A stretch of DNA of 8,676 nt, taken from positions 1 to 8,676 of the forward strand of contig JAAYHI010000100.1 in assembly GCA_012727415.1 (NCBI GenBank), in the 5' to 3' direction. The notes under the pieces were generated by a model. It saw nothing but the letters and a program-made list of their open reading frames with translations, did not search any database and was not told where the DNA came from. Below are positions 1 through 4,979 of this stretch, one piece after another (the stretch's first letter is position 1; each line of letters starts with the position of its first letter). The stretch comes from Bacillota bacterium. GTDB lineage: Bacteria > Bacillota > Proteinivoracia > UBA4975. The translations under genes were made by a program, and so were the position numbers.

Positions 1-83
1 ATCATTCCAGTACCAATTACTGCATTGCGTACGGGGTTTCCCTGTCGTTGACGTTCTTTTAACAGCTGGTTTAGTTTCGCCAA
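1..83 (-). CDS. Homoserine-dehydrogenase-like NAD(P)-binding oxidoreductase, N-terminal fragment
   Basis: Only the first 27 residues are inside the window; the gene runs off the left edge. It starts with TTG at 83-81, seven bases after a strong AAAGGAGG ribosome binding site (91-98). The translation begins MAKLNQLLKERQRQGNPVRN and continues into AVIGTGM, the first strand and glycine turn of a Rossmann fold. A KEREAxGxPVRxxxIGxGxMG start is typical of the predicted homoserine dehydrogenases with a C-terminal SAF domain (COG4091), which also include the Brucella DRL reductoisomerase that makes methylerythritol phosphate. It is the last gene of the PTS operon seen here, 20 bp after the IIA gene, so it probably acts on the imported phosphorylated compound. 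The Rossmann start is seen; the family is a reasoned guess from a short stretch; the substrate is unknown. Confidence 0.6.
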   Translation of the reverse strand, partial: MAKLNQLLKERQRQGNPVRNAVIGTGM

Positions 84-90
84 TATCCTT

Positions 91-98
91 CCTCCTTT
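91..98 (-). promoter_or_regulatory. Strong ribosome binding site fixing a TTG start
   Basis: On the minus strand this reads AAAGGAGG, a near-perfect Shine-Dalgarno sequence, seven bases before the TTG at 83-81. It is the main evidence that an otherwise easily missed coding region enters the window at its left edge. Confidence 0.75.
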
Positions 99-103
99 AG
101 TAA

Positions 104-478
104 CTAGATGCGAACAACTTGAATCTTCATGCCCTCTTGCAGAGAAAGGTTGCCATTGAACTCAACCAAAACATCACCAGGTAGCATATTTTCAATATCA
201 TCGCGTTGCCTGAACTTAATGCTGAAGTGACCCAGTTCCTTAAAGGTCTTCATTGCAACTTTTCCGATTGCGAGTATTTCCAGTTCTTGATCGCCAATCC
301 TGATAATATCCCGACTGCGGAAATTATACCAAGGCGGTTTTTCGTGGGTATGGCAAACGCTTATTTCTTTCAATTCTTCCGGGGCATTCTCCGCAAAAAA
401 TATGCATATTTTTTCGTCCAGCAAGCCCTGAACACTTGAGCCGATTGAAGTTATAGTAGACTCGTATAGAATTCTCAT
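104..478 (-). CDS. srlB: PTS glucitol/sorbitol-family IIA component
   Basis: Cytoplasmic phosphocarrier that takes phosphate from HPr and hands it to the IIB protein. From the ATG at 478 the protein has 124 residues, matching the roughly 120 residues of E. coli SrlB. The N-terminus MRILYESTITSIG aligns with SrlB (M-x-x-I/L-Y-x-T/S-T-I-T-x-I-G), and His43 in the CHTH segment falls at the same number as the phosphorylated His43 of SrlB. Family blocks FFAENAPEELKE, GDQELEILAIGKVA and FKELGHFSIKF are present. A start at ATG 505 would add nine residues, but GGAGGGG at 482-488 lies correctly only for the ATG at 478. It lies 122 bp after the IIB gene, behind a strong hairpin, and 20 bp before the next gene. 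Confidence 0.93.
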   Translation of the reverse strand: MRILYESTITSIGSSVQGLLDEKICIFFAENAPEELKEISVCHTHEKPPWYNFRSRDIIRIGDQELEILAIGKVAMKTFKELGHFSIKFRQRDDIENMLPGDVLVEFNGNLSLQEGMKIQVVRI

Positions 479-481
479 GCT

Positions 482-488
482 CCCCTCC
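482..488 (-). promoter_or_regulatory. Ribosome binding site deciding the IIA start
   Basis: Minus-strand GGAGGGG lies three bases before the ATG at 478-476 (five if the core is taken as GGAGG). It selects this start over the in-frame ATG at 505, which has no comparable site in front of it. Confidence 0.65.
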
Positions 489-564
489 ATAATTTCATCA
501 ATCATGTTTGCAGCCTCATCCTGCCGCTTTCAGAGGTGAGACCTTTGAAACAAAATACGATTTG

Positions 565-594
565 CCAGGGTGCCGGATATTCCCGGCACCCTGG
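565..594 (-). terminator. Intercistronic hairpin between the IIB and IIA genes
   Basis: A perfect 12-bp GC-rich inverted repeat, CCAGGGTGCCGG at 565-576 and CCGGCACCCTGG at 583-594, with a 6-base loop. In the minus-strand transcript it begins six bases after the IIB stop codon. What follows is CAAATCGTATTTTG, not a clean U-run, so it is more likely a partial terminator, RNA-processing site or 3'-end stabiliser than a complete terminator. It would allow IIA and the downstream oxidoreductase to be expressed at a different level from the membrane subunits. Confidence 0.6.
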
Positions 595-600
595 AGGGGG

Positions 601-990
601 TTACTCATTGTCTTCAACAAGAGTGACACATTTTGGGCTATTGATGCCAGTAATCAGTAGATCGTTCAGCTTATCCCCCAATTTCGAAGTTGCAGGAGGA
701 CTAATCGGGAAGACACAGATGGTGGGAACATCTTTTGACGGATACATTTCACATCTTGCAGTGCCACCACAGTCAGTAACCATACATGCCATTTGCTCAA
801 AGGGAGGCGGGTTGCGGAAGGCGTCGCGCAACTCCCCGCCAGTCAGTTTGGCAATTTCTTTTGCTACCTTGTGAATTGCCAACCCGGTGCAACAGGCAAT
901 GTACGGTTTTTCAGCAGTAGGGGTAATATACATGGGACCACCCCAACCAGCACCACGTCTTTCAATCTTTACGGTCTTGTACTTTGTCAT
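601..990 (-). CDS. srlE: PTS glucitol/sorbitol-family IIB, stand-alone N-terminal half of SrlE
   Basis: 129-residue cytoplasmic IIB protein that takes phosphate from IIA and transfers it to the incoming sugar. It matches only the N-terminal domain of the roughly 319-residue E. coli SrlE. The RRGAGWGGPMYI start corresponds to the family GxGGWGGP motif; YIACCTGLAIHKVAKEIAKLTG and the VTDCGGTARCEMYP block (residues about 71-84) follow. Cys74 in DCGGT is the likely phosphocysteine, with Cys80 the second conserved cysteine. The chain ends soon after a conserved ITGINSPKCVTLVED region, where SrlE would continue into its membrane domain, so the stop marks a domain boundary and not a random break. 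ATG at 990 is preceded by GGGAGGGA at 997-1004. The missing membrane half is the separate gene upstream at 1040-1579. Confidence 0.92.
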   Translation of the reverse strand: MTKYKTVKIERRGAGWGGPMYITPTAEKPYIACCTGLAIHKVAKEIAKLTGGELRDAFRNPPPFEQMACMVTDCGGTARCEMYPSKDVPTICVFPISPPATSKLGDKLNDLLITGINSPKCVTLVEDNE

Positions 991-1039
991 CTAAGGTCCC
1001 TCCCTTCAATTTTTGCTGCTGTTAATAGATATCTCAGTT

Positions 1040-1579
1040 TTAATACATCCCGATGCTGGCAAAATATGCTATCACAGTAGCAATAGGCCCTGTAATCCAG
1101 CGGGAAATGAGGACCGCCGGGATACCAGCTGTCATGGCTTCAATTGAAGGATCCTGCATGCCAATAGACAGAGGTAAAGTGTCGCACCCAACCTGAGAGT
1201 CCATTGCAAAGAGTGCAGGCAAAGCCCATGTGGCAGGGATAGTGCCTGTAGCGATTTGCTCACCAATTAAAGCACCGACAATTGCTGCAATAACTGCCCC
1301 TGGTGCAAGAACTGGAGAAACAATCGGGATTGTACAGATAAAGGACAATAACAGCAAACCAGGCAGAGAACCAGCCAAAGGTGCAAGAACGTTTCCCAGC
1401 CAGGAGCCAAGACCAGAACCGTTAATTATCCCAATGAGAAGGGCGATGAAGCACAGAAAGGGCAGAAAGCGTTTCGCTGTCATTTCCAGTGCTTGCGAGG
1501 CACCCTGCTGAACAACAGATACAAAATATCCAATCCCGCCGCCGATAGTCGAAATGAACTCGTTTATCTTCTCAAACAT
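1040..1579 (-). CDS. srlE: PTS glucitol/sorbitol-family membrane subunit, stand-alone C-terminal half of SrlE (IIC2)
   Basis: 179-residue hydrophobic protein corresponding to the C-terminal membrane domain of SrlE (EIIBC-GUT C-terminal family). Diagnostic stretches are RFLPFLCFIALLIGIINGSGLG, the segment IPIVSPVLAPGAVIAAIVGALIGEQI, and WALPALFAMDSQVGCD, all with close counterparts in E. coli SrlE. Hydrophobic stretches suggest about four membrane segments. It should form the transport channel with the SrlA-type IIC encoded just upstream. It has its own ATG at 1579 with a GGAGGG site in front, 24 bp after the IIC gene, and ends 49 bp before the IIB gene. The order IIC-IIC2-IIB differs from the fused IIB-IIC2 of enterobacteria. 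No frameshift remnant joins the halves, because the membrane half comes first. Confidence 0.92.
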   Translation of the reverse strand: MFEKINEFISTIGGGIGYFVSVVQQGASQALEMTAKRFLPFLCFIALLIGIINGSGLGSWLGNVLAPLAGSLPGLLLLSFICTIPIVSPVLAPGAVIAAIVGALIGEQIATGTIPATWALPALFAMDSQVGCDTLPLSIGMQDPSIEAMTAGIPAVLISRWITGPIATVIAYFASIGMY

Positions 1580-1603
1580 CTTTTTCCCTCCACTCTTTCT
1601 GTT

Positions 1604-2161
1604 CTATGCCAGTGCTGCTTGCTCAGCCATGGCCTTCTTCTTTTCGGCCCTCTTGAGCAACATAACAGTGATGCGTTCAGTAACAATACCCCTGATGAGC
1701 ATAATCGGGATAACTACCAAGAAAGCGCGAACAGCAAACTGATTGGCATTCAGCCCTGCATTCATAATTCCCGTAGCCAGTCCCATATACACCCACACTT
1801 CAGAAGCGTGAACGTGAGGGAACAGGCCGGCACTGGGATGTAAGAAAGTTAAATACGCATCTGCATACGCTGGCTTACAGTGATCTGGAGTAAATTTAGC
1901 AGAGATAAACAAGGAACCCGTGGTTGTCAGGATGCCAAGTATTACAGGCATAACAGCGTAGCGGAGAACTGCATTTTTGGTGAGGACCTTGCCGAGTTTC
2001 TCCATTCTTTCTTGTCCAATAATGCTGGTCAGCGCATTCATAAAGGTAAGAAAAACCAAGAGCAAGGGAATGACACCACTTATTAATGCCCACAGTGTGC
2101 TGGCTCCTGTTGCAAATAAGCCAATAAACCAACCTGCGCCAGCTGCAATTGCATCAAACAT
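1604..2161 (-). CDS. srlA: PTS glucitol/sorbitol-family IIC membrane component
   Basis: 185-residue integral membrane protein, the length of E. coli SrlA (187). It is part of the permease channel through which the polyol enters while being phosphorylated. The start MFDAIAAGAGWFIGLFATGA matches the SrlA pattern (GAEWFIGLFxxG). PLLLVFLTFMNALTSIIGQERMEKL and the GLFPHVHASEVWVYMGLATGI segment are family hallmarks, the latter matching [21 protein letters not shown] of E. coli. A basic C-terminal tail (LLKRAEKKK) probably lies in the cytoplasm. ATG at 2161 has GAGGAGG in front and lies three bases after the gutM-like stop, consistent with translational coupling. Highly secure as to family; sugar specificity cannot be read from it. 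Confidence 0.95.
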   Translation of the reverse strand: MFDAIAAGAGWFIGLFATGASTLWALISGVIPLLLVFLTFMNALTSIIGQERMEKLGKVLTKNAVLRYAVMPVILGILTTTGSLFISAKFTPDHCKPAYADAYLTFLHPSAGLFPHVHASEVWVYMGLATGIMNAGLNANQFAVRAFLVVIPIMLIRGIVTERITVMLLKRAEKKKAMAEQAALA

Positions 2162-2164
2162 CAG

Positions 2165-2569
2165 TTATTCCTCCTCGTTATTAAATCGCTTTAGAATTTG
2201 CTTGCACGCTCCCTGAGCAGCCAAGGCTGTACGAGTATCGACTTCCGCGGGTAACTGTCCGCCGTCAGCAATGAATTCAACATCTAAGTTATTTAGAGCG
2301 GTATATGGTTTATAGCGGGCGAACATAGTCAATCCGGCCAGCCTTTCACAGTGTGAGATGCGCAAATTGTCGTCGGCGCACACTAACAGCCAAACTCGCA
2401 ACAGTCGCTTCTTCCCTTGTCCCAGACCAATATGAGGATATTTTTCCCTGCAAGCGGATATCGTTTTTTGCATCGACTTCATCTGAGCATTAAGGGTAAA
2501 GAAACGCAGGCCTGTTGCCACGAACAAGATAAAGGCGAATGCTAAAAACCCGCTGTCGAACTCGAACAT
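2165..2569 (-). CDS. gutM: GutM-like glucitol operon activator family protein
   Basis: 134-residue protein of the GutM family, whose E. coli member (119 residues) sits in the glucitol operon and assists its activation. Residues about 7-24 form one hydrophobic, probably membrane-anchoring segment (GFLAFAFILFVATGLRFF). A conserved body follows with GLGQGKKRLLRVWLLVCADD, the segment LRISHCERLAGLTMFARYKPY and LNNLDVEF; the G-x-T-x-F-A-R block matches KGLTVFARPQK of E. coli GutM. The role in Gram-positive PTS operons is poorly defined: it may aid regulation or PTS assembly. It precedes the IIC gene by three bases, as in many glucitol PTS loci. The E. coli DeoR-type GutR is absent; a SorC-type regulator lies at the other end of the operon instead. 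Confidence 0.85.
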   Translation of the reverse strand: MFEFDSGFLAFAFILFVATGLRFFTLNAQMKSMQKTISACREKYPHIGLGQGKKRLLRVWLLVCADDNLRISHCERLAGLTMFARYKPYTALNNLDVEFIADGGQLPAEVDTRTALAAQGACKQILKRFNNEEE

Positions 2570-2623
2570 TCTTTGTCCCCCCTTTCATTTAAACTAGCAG
2601 CGCGAAGGCTTCCGGATATATTA

Positions 2624-3676
2624 TTACTCCACCCTAGTCCACACATTCTCTAGGGGTTCACCCTTGCAATACCGAAGGATATCCTCGGTGATTATGCGGC
2701 TTTGCCATGTGCGCATATCCATTGTCACACCGGCAATATGGGGAGTAATAACGACATTTTCCATTTCCCATAAGGGATGATTTATCGGAAGAGGCTCAAG
2801 CCAAAATACGTCCAGGCCAGCCCCGGCAACAGTTCCGTCTGCTAACGCATCCATAAAGTCTTTCTGATCGAACACTGCAGCGCGGCCAGTATTGATAATG
2901 TAGACACCTTTCCGCATTTTTGCATACCAGGTCTTATCAATCATGCCTCTGGTCTCGGGAGTAACCGCCATATGGTTGCTGATAATATGGGAATTCTGCA
3001 GTAAATAATCCAGCTCAACTTTCTTGCCGCCGAACTCAGATACTGTTTCTTCTGAAACATAGGGATCATAAACGAGGACTTCCATATTAAAGGCAATTGC
3101 CAGACGACACACCTCACGACCAATAGGGCCGAATCCTAGCAAGCCTAAAGTACGGCCGTATAGCTCAAAGGACTTCGCCCCATAAGTGAAAGCAGGGTGT
3201 ACGTACCCCTCGGGAACGTCACTCTCGATATTTTCTTTATACGCATAGATGTCTTCTACAGGCGGCCGACTGTATTTTTTGCCAAGCTCTGTTGCACCTG
3301 ACAAAGCCACCATGTGCCTGGTAACAGCAATCATCAAGCCGATAGTGAATTCAGCTACCGCATGTCTGCTGCGCCCGGGGGAATGGATCAAGGGAATGTT
3401 AAACTCCTTAATTGCCTTCCAGTCGACATTCACTGGGGTACCCCTGGCACAACCCATGAGCTTCATGCCGCTATCCTGCAGCTTTTTGAGCATATCCCTT
3501 GTTACAGTCTGTTCTCCAACGACAACAATTTCTGCCCCGGAACAGAATTCTAAAAATTGTTCCTCAAAACTGGCGTCACCAGCCAGTTCCTTAATACGCA
3601 TGTCACAATAGTCTTTTAGCTTGTCTACACTTTCAGGAGCAAATGGTGTTACTGATGCCAGCTGAACCTTTGTCAT
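2624..3676 (-). CDS. D-isomer-specific 2-hydroxyacid dehydrogenase
   Basis: 350-residue NAD-dependent oxidoreductase of the D-2-hydroxyacid dehydrogenase / phosphoglycerate dehydrogenase family, interconverting a D-2-hydroxyacid and the 2-keto acid. The nucleotide-binding motif is G181-F-G-P-I-G186, and Asp204 in VYDPY at the end of the next strand favours NAD over NADP. The catalytic triad appears intact: Arg265 (INTGRAAV), Glu294 (DVFWLEP) and His313 (TPHIAG). A stretch at about residues 135-170, rich in aromatic and acidic residues, lengthens the linker before the NAD domain compared with SerA. Its ATG overlaps the MDR dehydrogenase stop in ATGA (3673-3676), so the two are translationally coupled. 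The substrate is unknown; a phosphorylated sugar acid is possible by analogy with PdxB, which acts on 4-phosphoerythronate, but this is inference. Confidence 0.9.
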   Translation of the reverse strand: MTKVQLASVTPFAPESVDKLKDYCDMRIKELAGDASFEEQFLEFCSGAEIVVVGEQTVTRDMLKKLQDSGMKLMGCARGTPVNVDWKAIKEFNIPLIHSPGRSRHAVAEFTIGLMIAVTRHMVALSGATELGKKYSRPPVEDIYAYKENIESDVPEGYVHPAFTYGAKSFELYGRTLGLLGFGPIGREVCRLAIAFNMEVLVYDPYVSEETVSEFGGKKVELDYLLQNSHIISNHMAVTPETRGMIDKTWYAKMRKGVYIINTGRAAVFDQKDFMDALADGTVAGAGLDVFWLEPLPINHPLWEMENVVITPHIAGVTMDMRTWQSRIITEDILRYCKGEPLENVWTRVE

Positions 3677-4761
3677 TTCTGTACCCCTTTCTCACCAATA
3701 GTTAATTCAGGATTCAGGATTACTTTAATGGCTTCCCTGTTCATAACCATGCCAAAGCCTTTTTCCCATTCTTCTAAAGGTAAAGTGTGAGTAACTAACT
3801 CCTGGACATGCATTTTTTTCTGTTCCACCAGCCGCAAAGCCATGTTCCATGCTGCCGGAGTAGTACTGCGGGCACCAATTAATTTTAGTTCTTTGCCGCC
3901 AAATAATTTATTGTATTCAATACATAACTCACCATTATTACTGCTCATCCCGCCAAGCCAAACGTACGTGCCGCCGAACTTCAGGGATTCCATACAGGCG
4001 TAGATTGCTGACTGAGCACCAGAGCACTCGAAGGCAACATCTACACCCCTGCCCTTGGTGATCTGATTGACAACTTCTGTTACATCTTCAGTGTTGCTAT
4101 TAATGGTATGATCAATTCCGAAGCTCTCAGCCAATTTAAGCCTTGGCAAACCACGGGTCGTCCCGCTCAAAATAACTGTGGCGCCGCAAATCTTTGCTGC
4201 CTGGGCAGCAAACAGCCCTATCGGGCCGGGGCCTGATACCAGAACGGTATGGTAGGGGCGCACATCGGCCTTCTCCATAACGCCATGGATTGCACAGGTC
4301 ATAGGTTCTAACAATGCCGCCGCTTCAAAGCTAAGGTGATCGGGAATCTTATGAACGCTCCTGTCCAGGGCAACGACGTATTCGGCAAAAAAGCCGTTTG
4401 CAGATGATCCCAGTCCTTTCCGGCGGGTACAGTTGTTAAACTGCCCATTCATGCAAGCGTCACATTCCAGACAGGTTTCGATGGTGGTTTCGGCAATAAC
4501 CCGGTCACCAGGCTTGACGTGATGAACCCCTTCCCCTACTTCCACCACAACCCCAGATCCTTCATGCCCAAGAATCACGGGCGGGTTTAGCCGGTAAGAC
4601 ACGCTCTCAGACAGCCAATAGGACATATCAGAGCTACAAATGCTTGCAGCCTTCACTTTAATCTTAACTTGATTAAACAGTGGTTTTGGTTCGGGCATTT
4701 CTTGCACTCGCAGCTTTCCTTTTCCCAGTTCGTATTTCACTAGTGCTTTTATGTTCCTCAC
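3673..4761 (-). CDS. Zinc-dependent medium-chain alcohol/polyol dehydrogenase
   Basis: First gene of the PTS operon; about 360 residues, of the sorbitol/threonine/galactitol-phosphate dehydrogenase type. Numbered from the GTG, catalytic zinc ligands are Cys42, His66-Glu67 (LGHEGSG) and probably Glu151; structural zinc ligands are Cys97, Cys100, Cys103 and Cys111. The Rossmann motif is G176-P-G-P-I-G181. The next strand ends in ILSGTTRGLPR with no acidic residue where NAD enzymes usually carry one, which hints at NADP(H). It probably oxidises the phosphorylated polyol made by the PTS, replacing the SDR enzyme SrlD. The start is uncertain: GTG 4761 directly abuts the purine-rich binding site, while the family start M-K-A-L aligns with an ATA codon at 4752-4750, five bases after GGTGA. 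The stop overlaps the next gene by 4 nt. Confidence 0.92.
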   Translation of the reverse strand: MRNIKALVKYELGKGKLRVQEMPEPKPLFNQVKIKVKAASICSSDMSYWLSESVSYRLNPPVILGHEGSGVVVEVGEGVHHVKPGDRVIAETTIETCLECDACMNGQFNNCTRRKGLGSSANGFFAEYVVALDRSVHKIPDHLSFEAAALLEPMTCAIHGVMEKADVRPYHTVLVSGPGPIGLFAAQAAKICGATVILSGTTRGLPRLKLAESFGIDHTINSNTEDVTEVVNQITKGRGVDVAFECSGAQSAIYACMESLKFGGTYVWLGGMSSNNGELCIEYNKLFGGKELKLIGARSTTPAAWNMALRLVEQKKMHVQELVTHTLPLEEWEKGFGMVMNREAIKVILNPELTIGEKGVQK

Positions 4762-4776
4762 CCTTTCTGATTGGCA

Positions 4777-4818
4777 GGGAAAGGTGTCCCGAGTGGAAAA
4801 ATGTGCTAACCTTTTCCC
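4777..4818 (-). promoter_or_regulatory. Leader hairpin upstream of the operon's first gene
   Basis: In the minus-strand leader GGGAAAAGGT (4818-4809) can pair with ACCTTTCCC (4785-4777), with one bulged A and a 23-nt loop. The second arm can instead pair, with one bulge, with AAAGGGT (4766-4760), which contains the ribosome binding site of the dehydrogenase gene. The complementarity is seen; a regulatory switch is inference and the long loop makes the first hairpin only moderately stable. Confidence 0.35.
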
Positions 4819-4830
4819 TACTTGAATATT

Positions 4831-4847
4831 TTTCGGTCAAATGTCAG
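4831..4847. repeat. Candidate operator, copy 1 of a direct repeat
   Basis: TTTCGGTCAAATGTCAG (plus strand) recurs as TTTCGGTCATTTGTTCAG at 4897-4914, with starts 66 bp apart. This copy covers the predicted transcription start of the minus-strand operon, just downstream of its -10 box, a position suited to repression. Probable binding site of the divergent SorC-family regulator (inference). Confidence 0.5.
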
Positions 4848-4851
4848 CACA

Positions 4852-4880
4852 ATTGTCCCATATTGCCCCGGCGATGTCAA
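4852..4880 (-). promoter_or_regulatory. Predicted sigma-A promoter of the PTS operon
   Basis: On the minus strand a perfect -35 TTGACA (4880-4875) and a -10-like GACAAT (4857-4852) are separated by 17 bp. Transcription would start near 4845, about 85 bases before the first gene. The candidate operator copies flank it on both sides. Confidence 0.55.
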
Positions 4881-4896
4881 GGGTTTTTGAAAAAAA

Positions 4897-4914
4897 TTTC
4901 GGTCATTTGTTCAG
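4897..4914. repeat. Candidate operator, copy 2 of a direct repeat
   Basis: TTTCGGTCATTTGTTCAG on the plus strand, the second copy of the repeat at 4831-4847. It lies between the two divergent promoters, just upstream of both -35 boxes, where a bound regulator could act on both directions or help form a DNA loop with copy 1. Function is inferred from position. Confidence 0.5.
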
Positions 4915-4921
4915 TTTTTTT

Positions 4922-4950
4922 TTTACATTCCCTTGAAAACCTGGTATCAT
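4922..4950 (+). promoter_or_regulatory. Predicted sigma-A promoter of the SorC-family regulator gene
   Basis: -35 TTTACA (4922-4927) and -10 TATCAT (4945-4950), each one base from consensus, with an optimal 17-bp spacer. The transcript would start near 4957, about 23 bases before the ATG. Confidence 0.65.
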
Positions 4951-4966
4951 AACTTGTACACTGGTT

Positions 4967-4973
4967 GGGGAGG
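4967..4973 (+). promoter_or_regulatory. Ribosome binding site deciding the regulator start
   Basis: GGGGAGG lies six bases before the ATG at 4980. It argues against both the upstream TTG at 4965 and the ATG at 4986. Confidence 0.7.
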
Positions 4974-4979
4974 TCTGGA

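Noticed and set aside
479..505. Nine-residue N-terminal extension of the IIA protein from ATG 505
   Set aside because: The ribosome binding site at 482-488 lies inside the extension and fits the ATG at 478; the shorter form also places the active-site histidine at 43 as in SrlB.
1230..2216. Several plus-strand frames opposite the PTS membrane genes
   Set aside because: They are antisense to clear SrlA and SrlE homologues, have no family features, and are composed of reverse-complement hydrophobic codons.
3673..4761. Naming the MDR enzyme sorbitol-6-phosphate dehydrogenase or galactitol-1-phosphate dehydrogenase
   Set aside because: The zinc and Rossmann motifs fix the superfamily only; substrate cannot be decided from sequence and the operon content argues against assuming sorbitol.
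4933..4950. TTGAAA at 4933 as the -35 box for the regulator promoter
   Set aside because: It lies only 6 bp before TATCAT; TTTACA at 4922 gives the correct 17-bp spacing.
4965..4979. TTG 4965 as the start of the SorC-family regulator
   Set aside because: The codon overlaps the GGGGAGG ribosome binding site that serves the ATG at 4980.
4762..4979. A catabolite-responsive element (cre) in the divergent control region
   Set aside because: I looked for the TGWAANCGNTNWCA pattern on both strands and found no convincing match.
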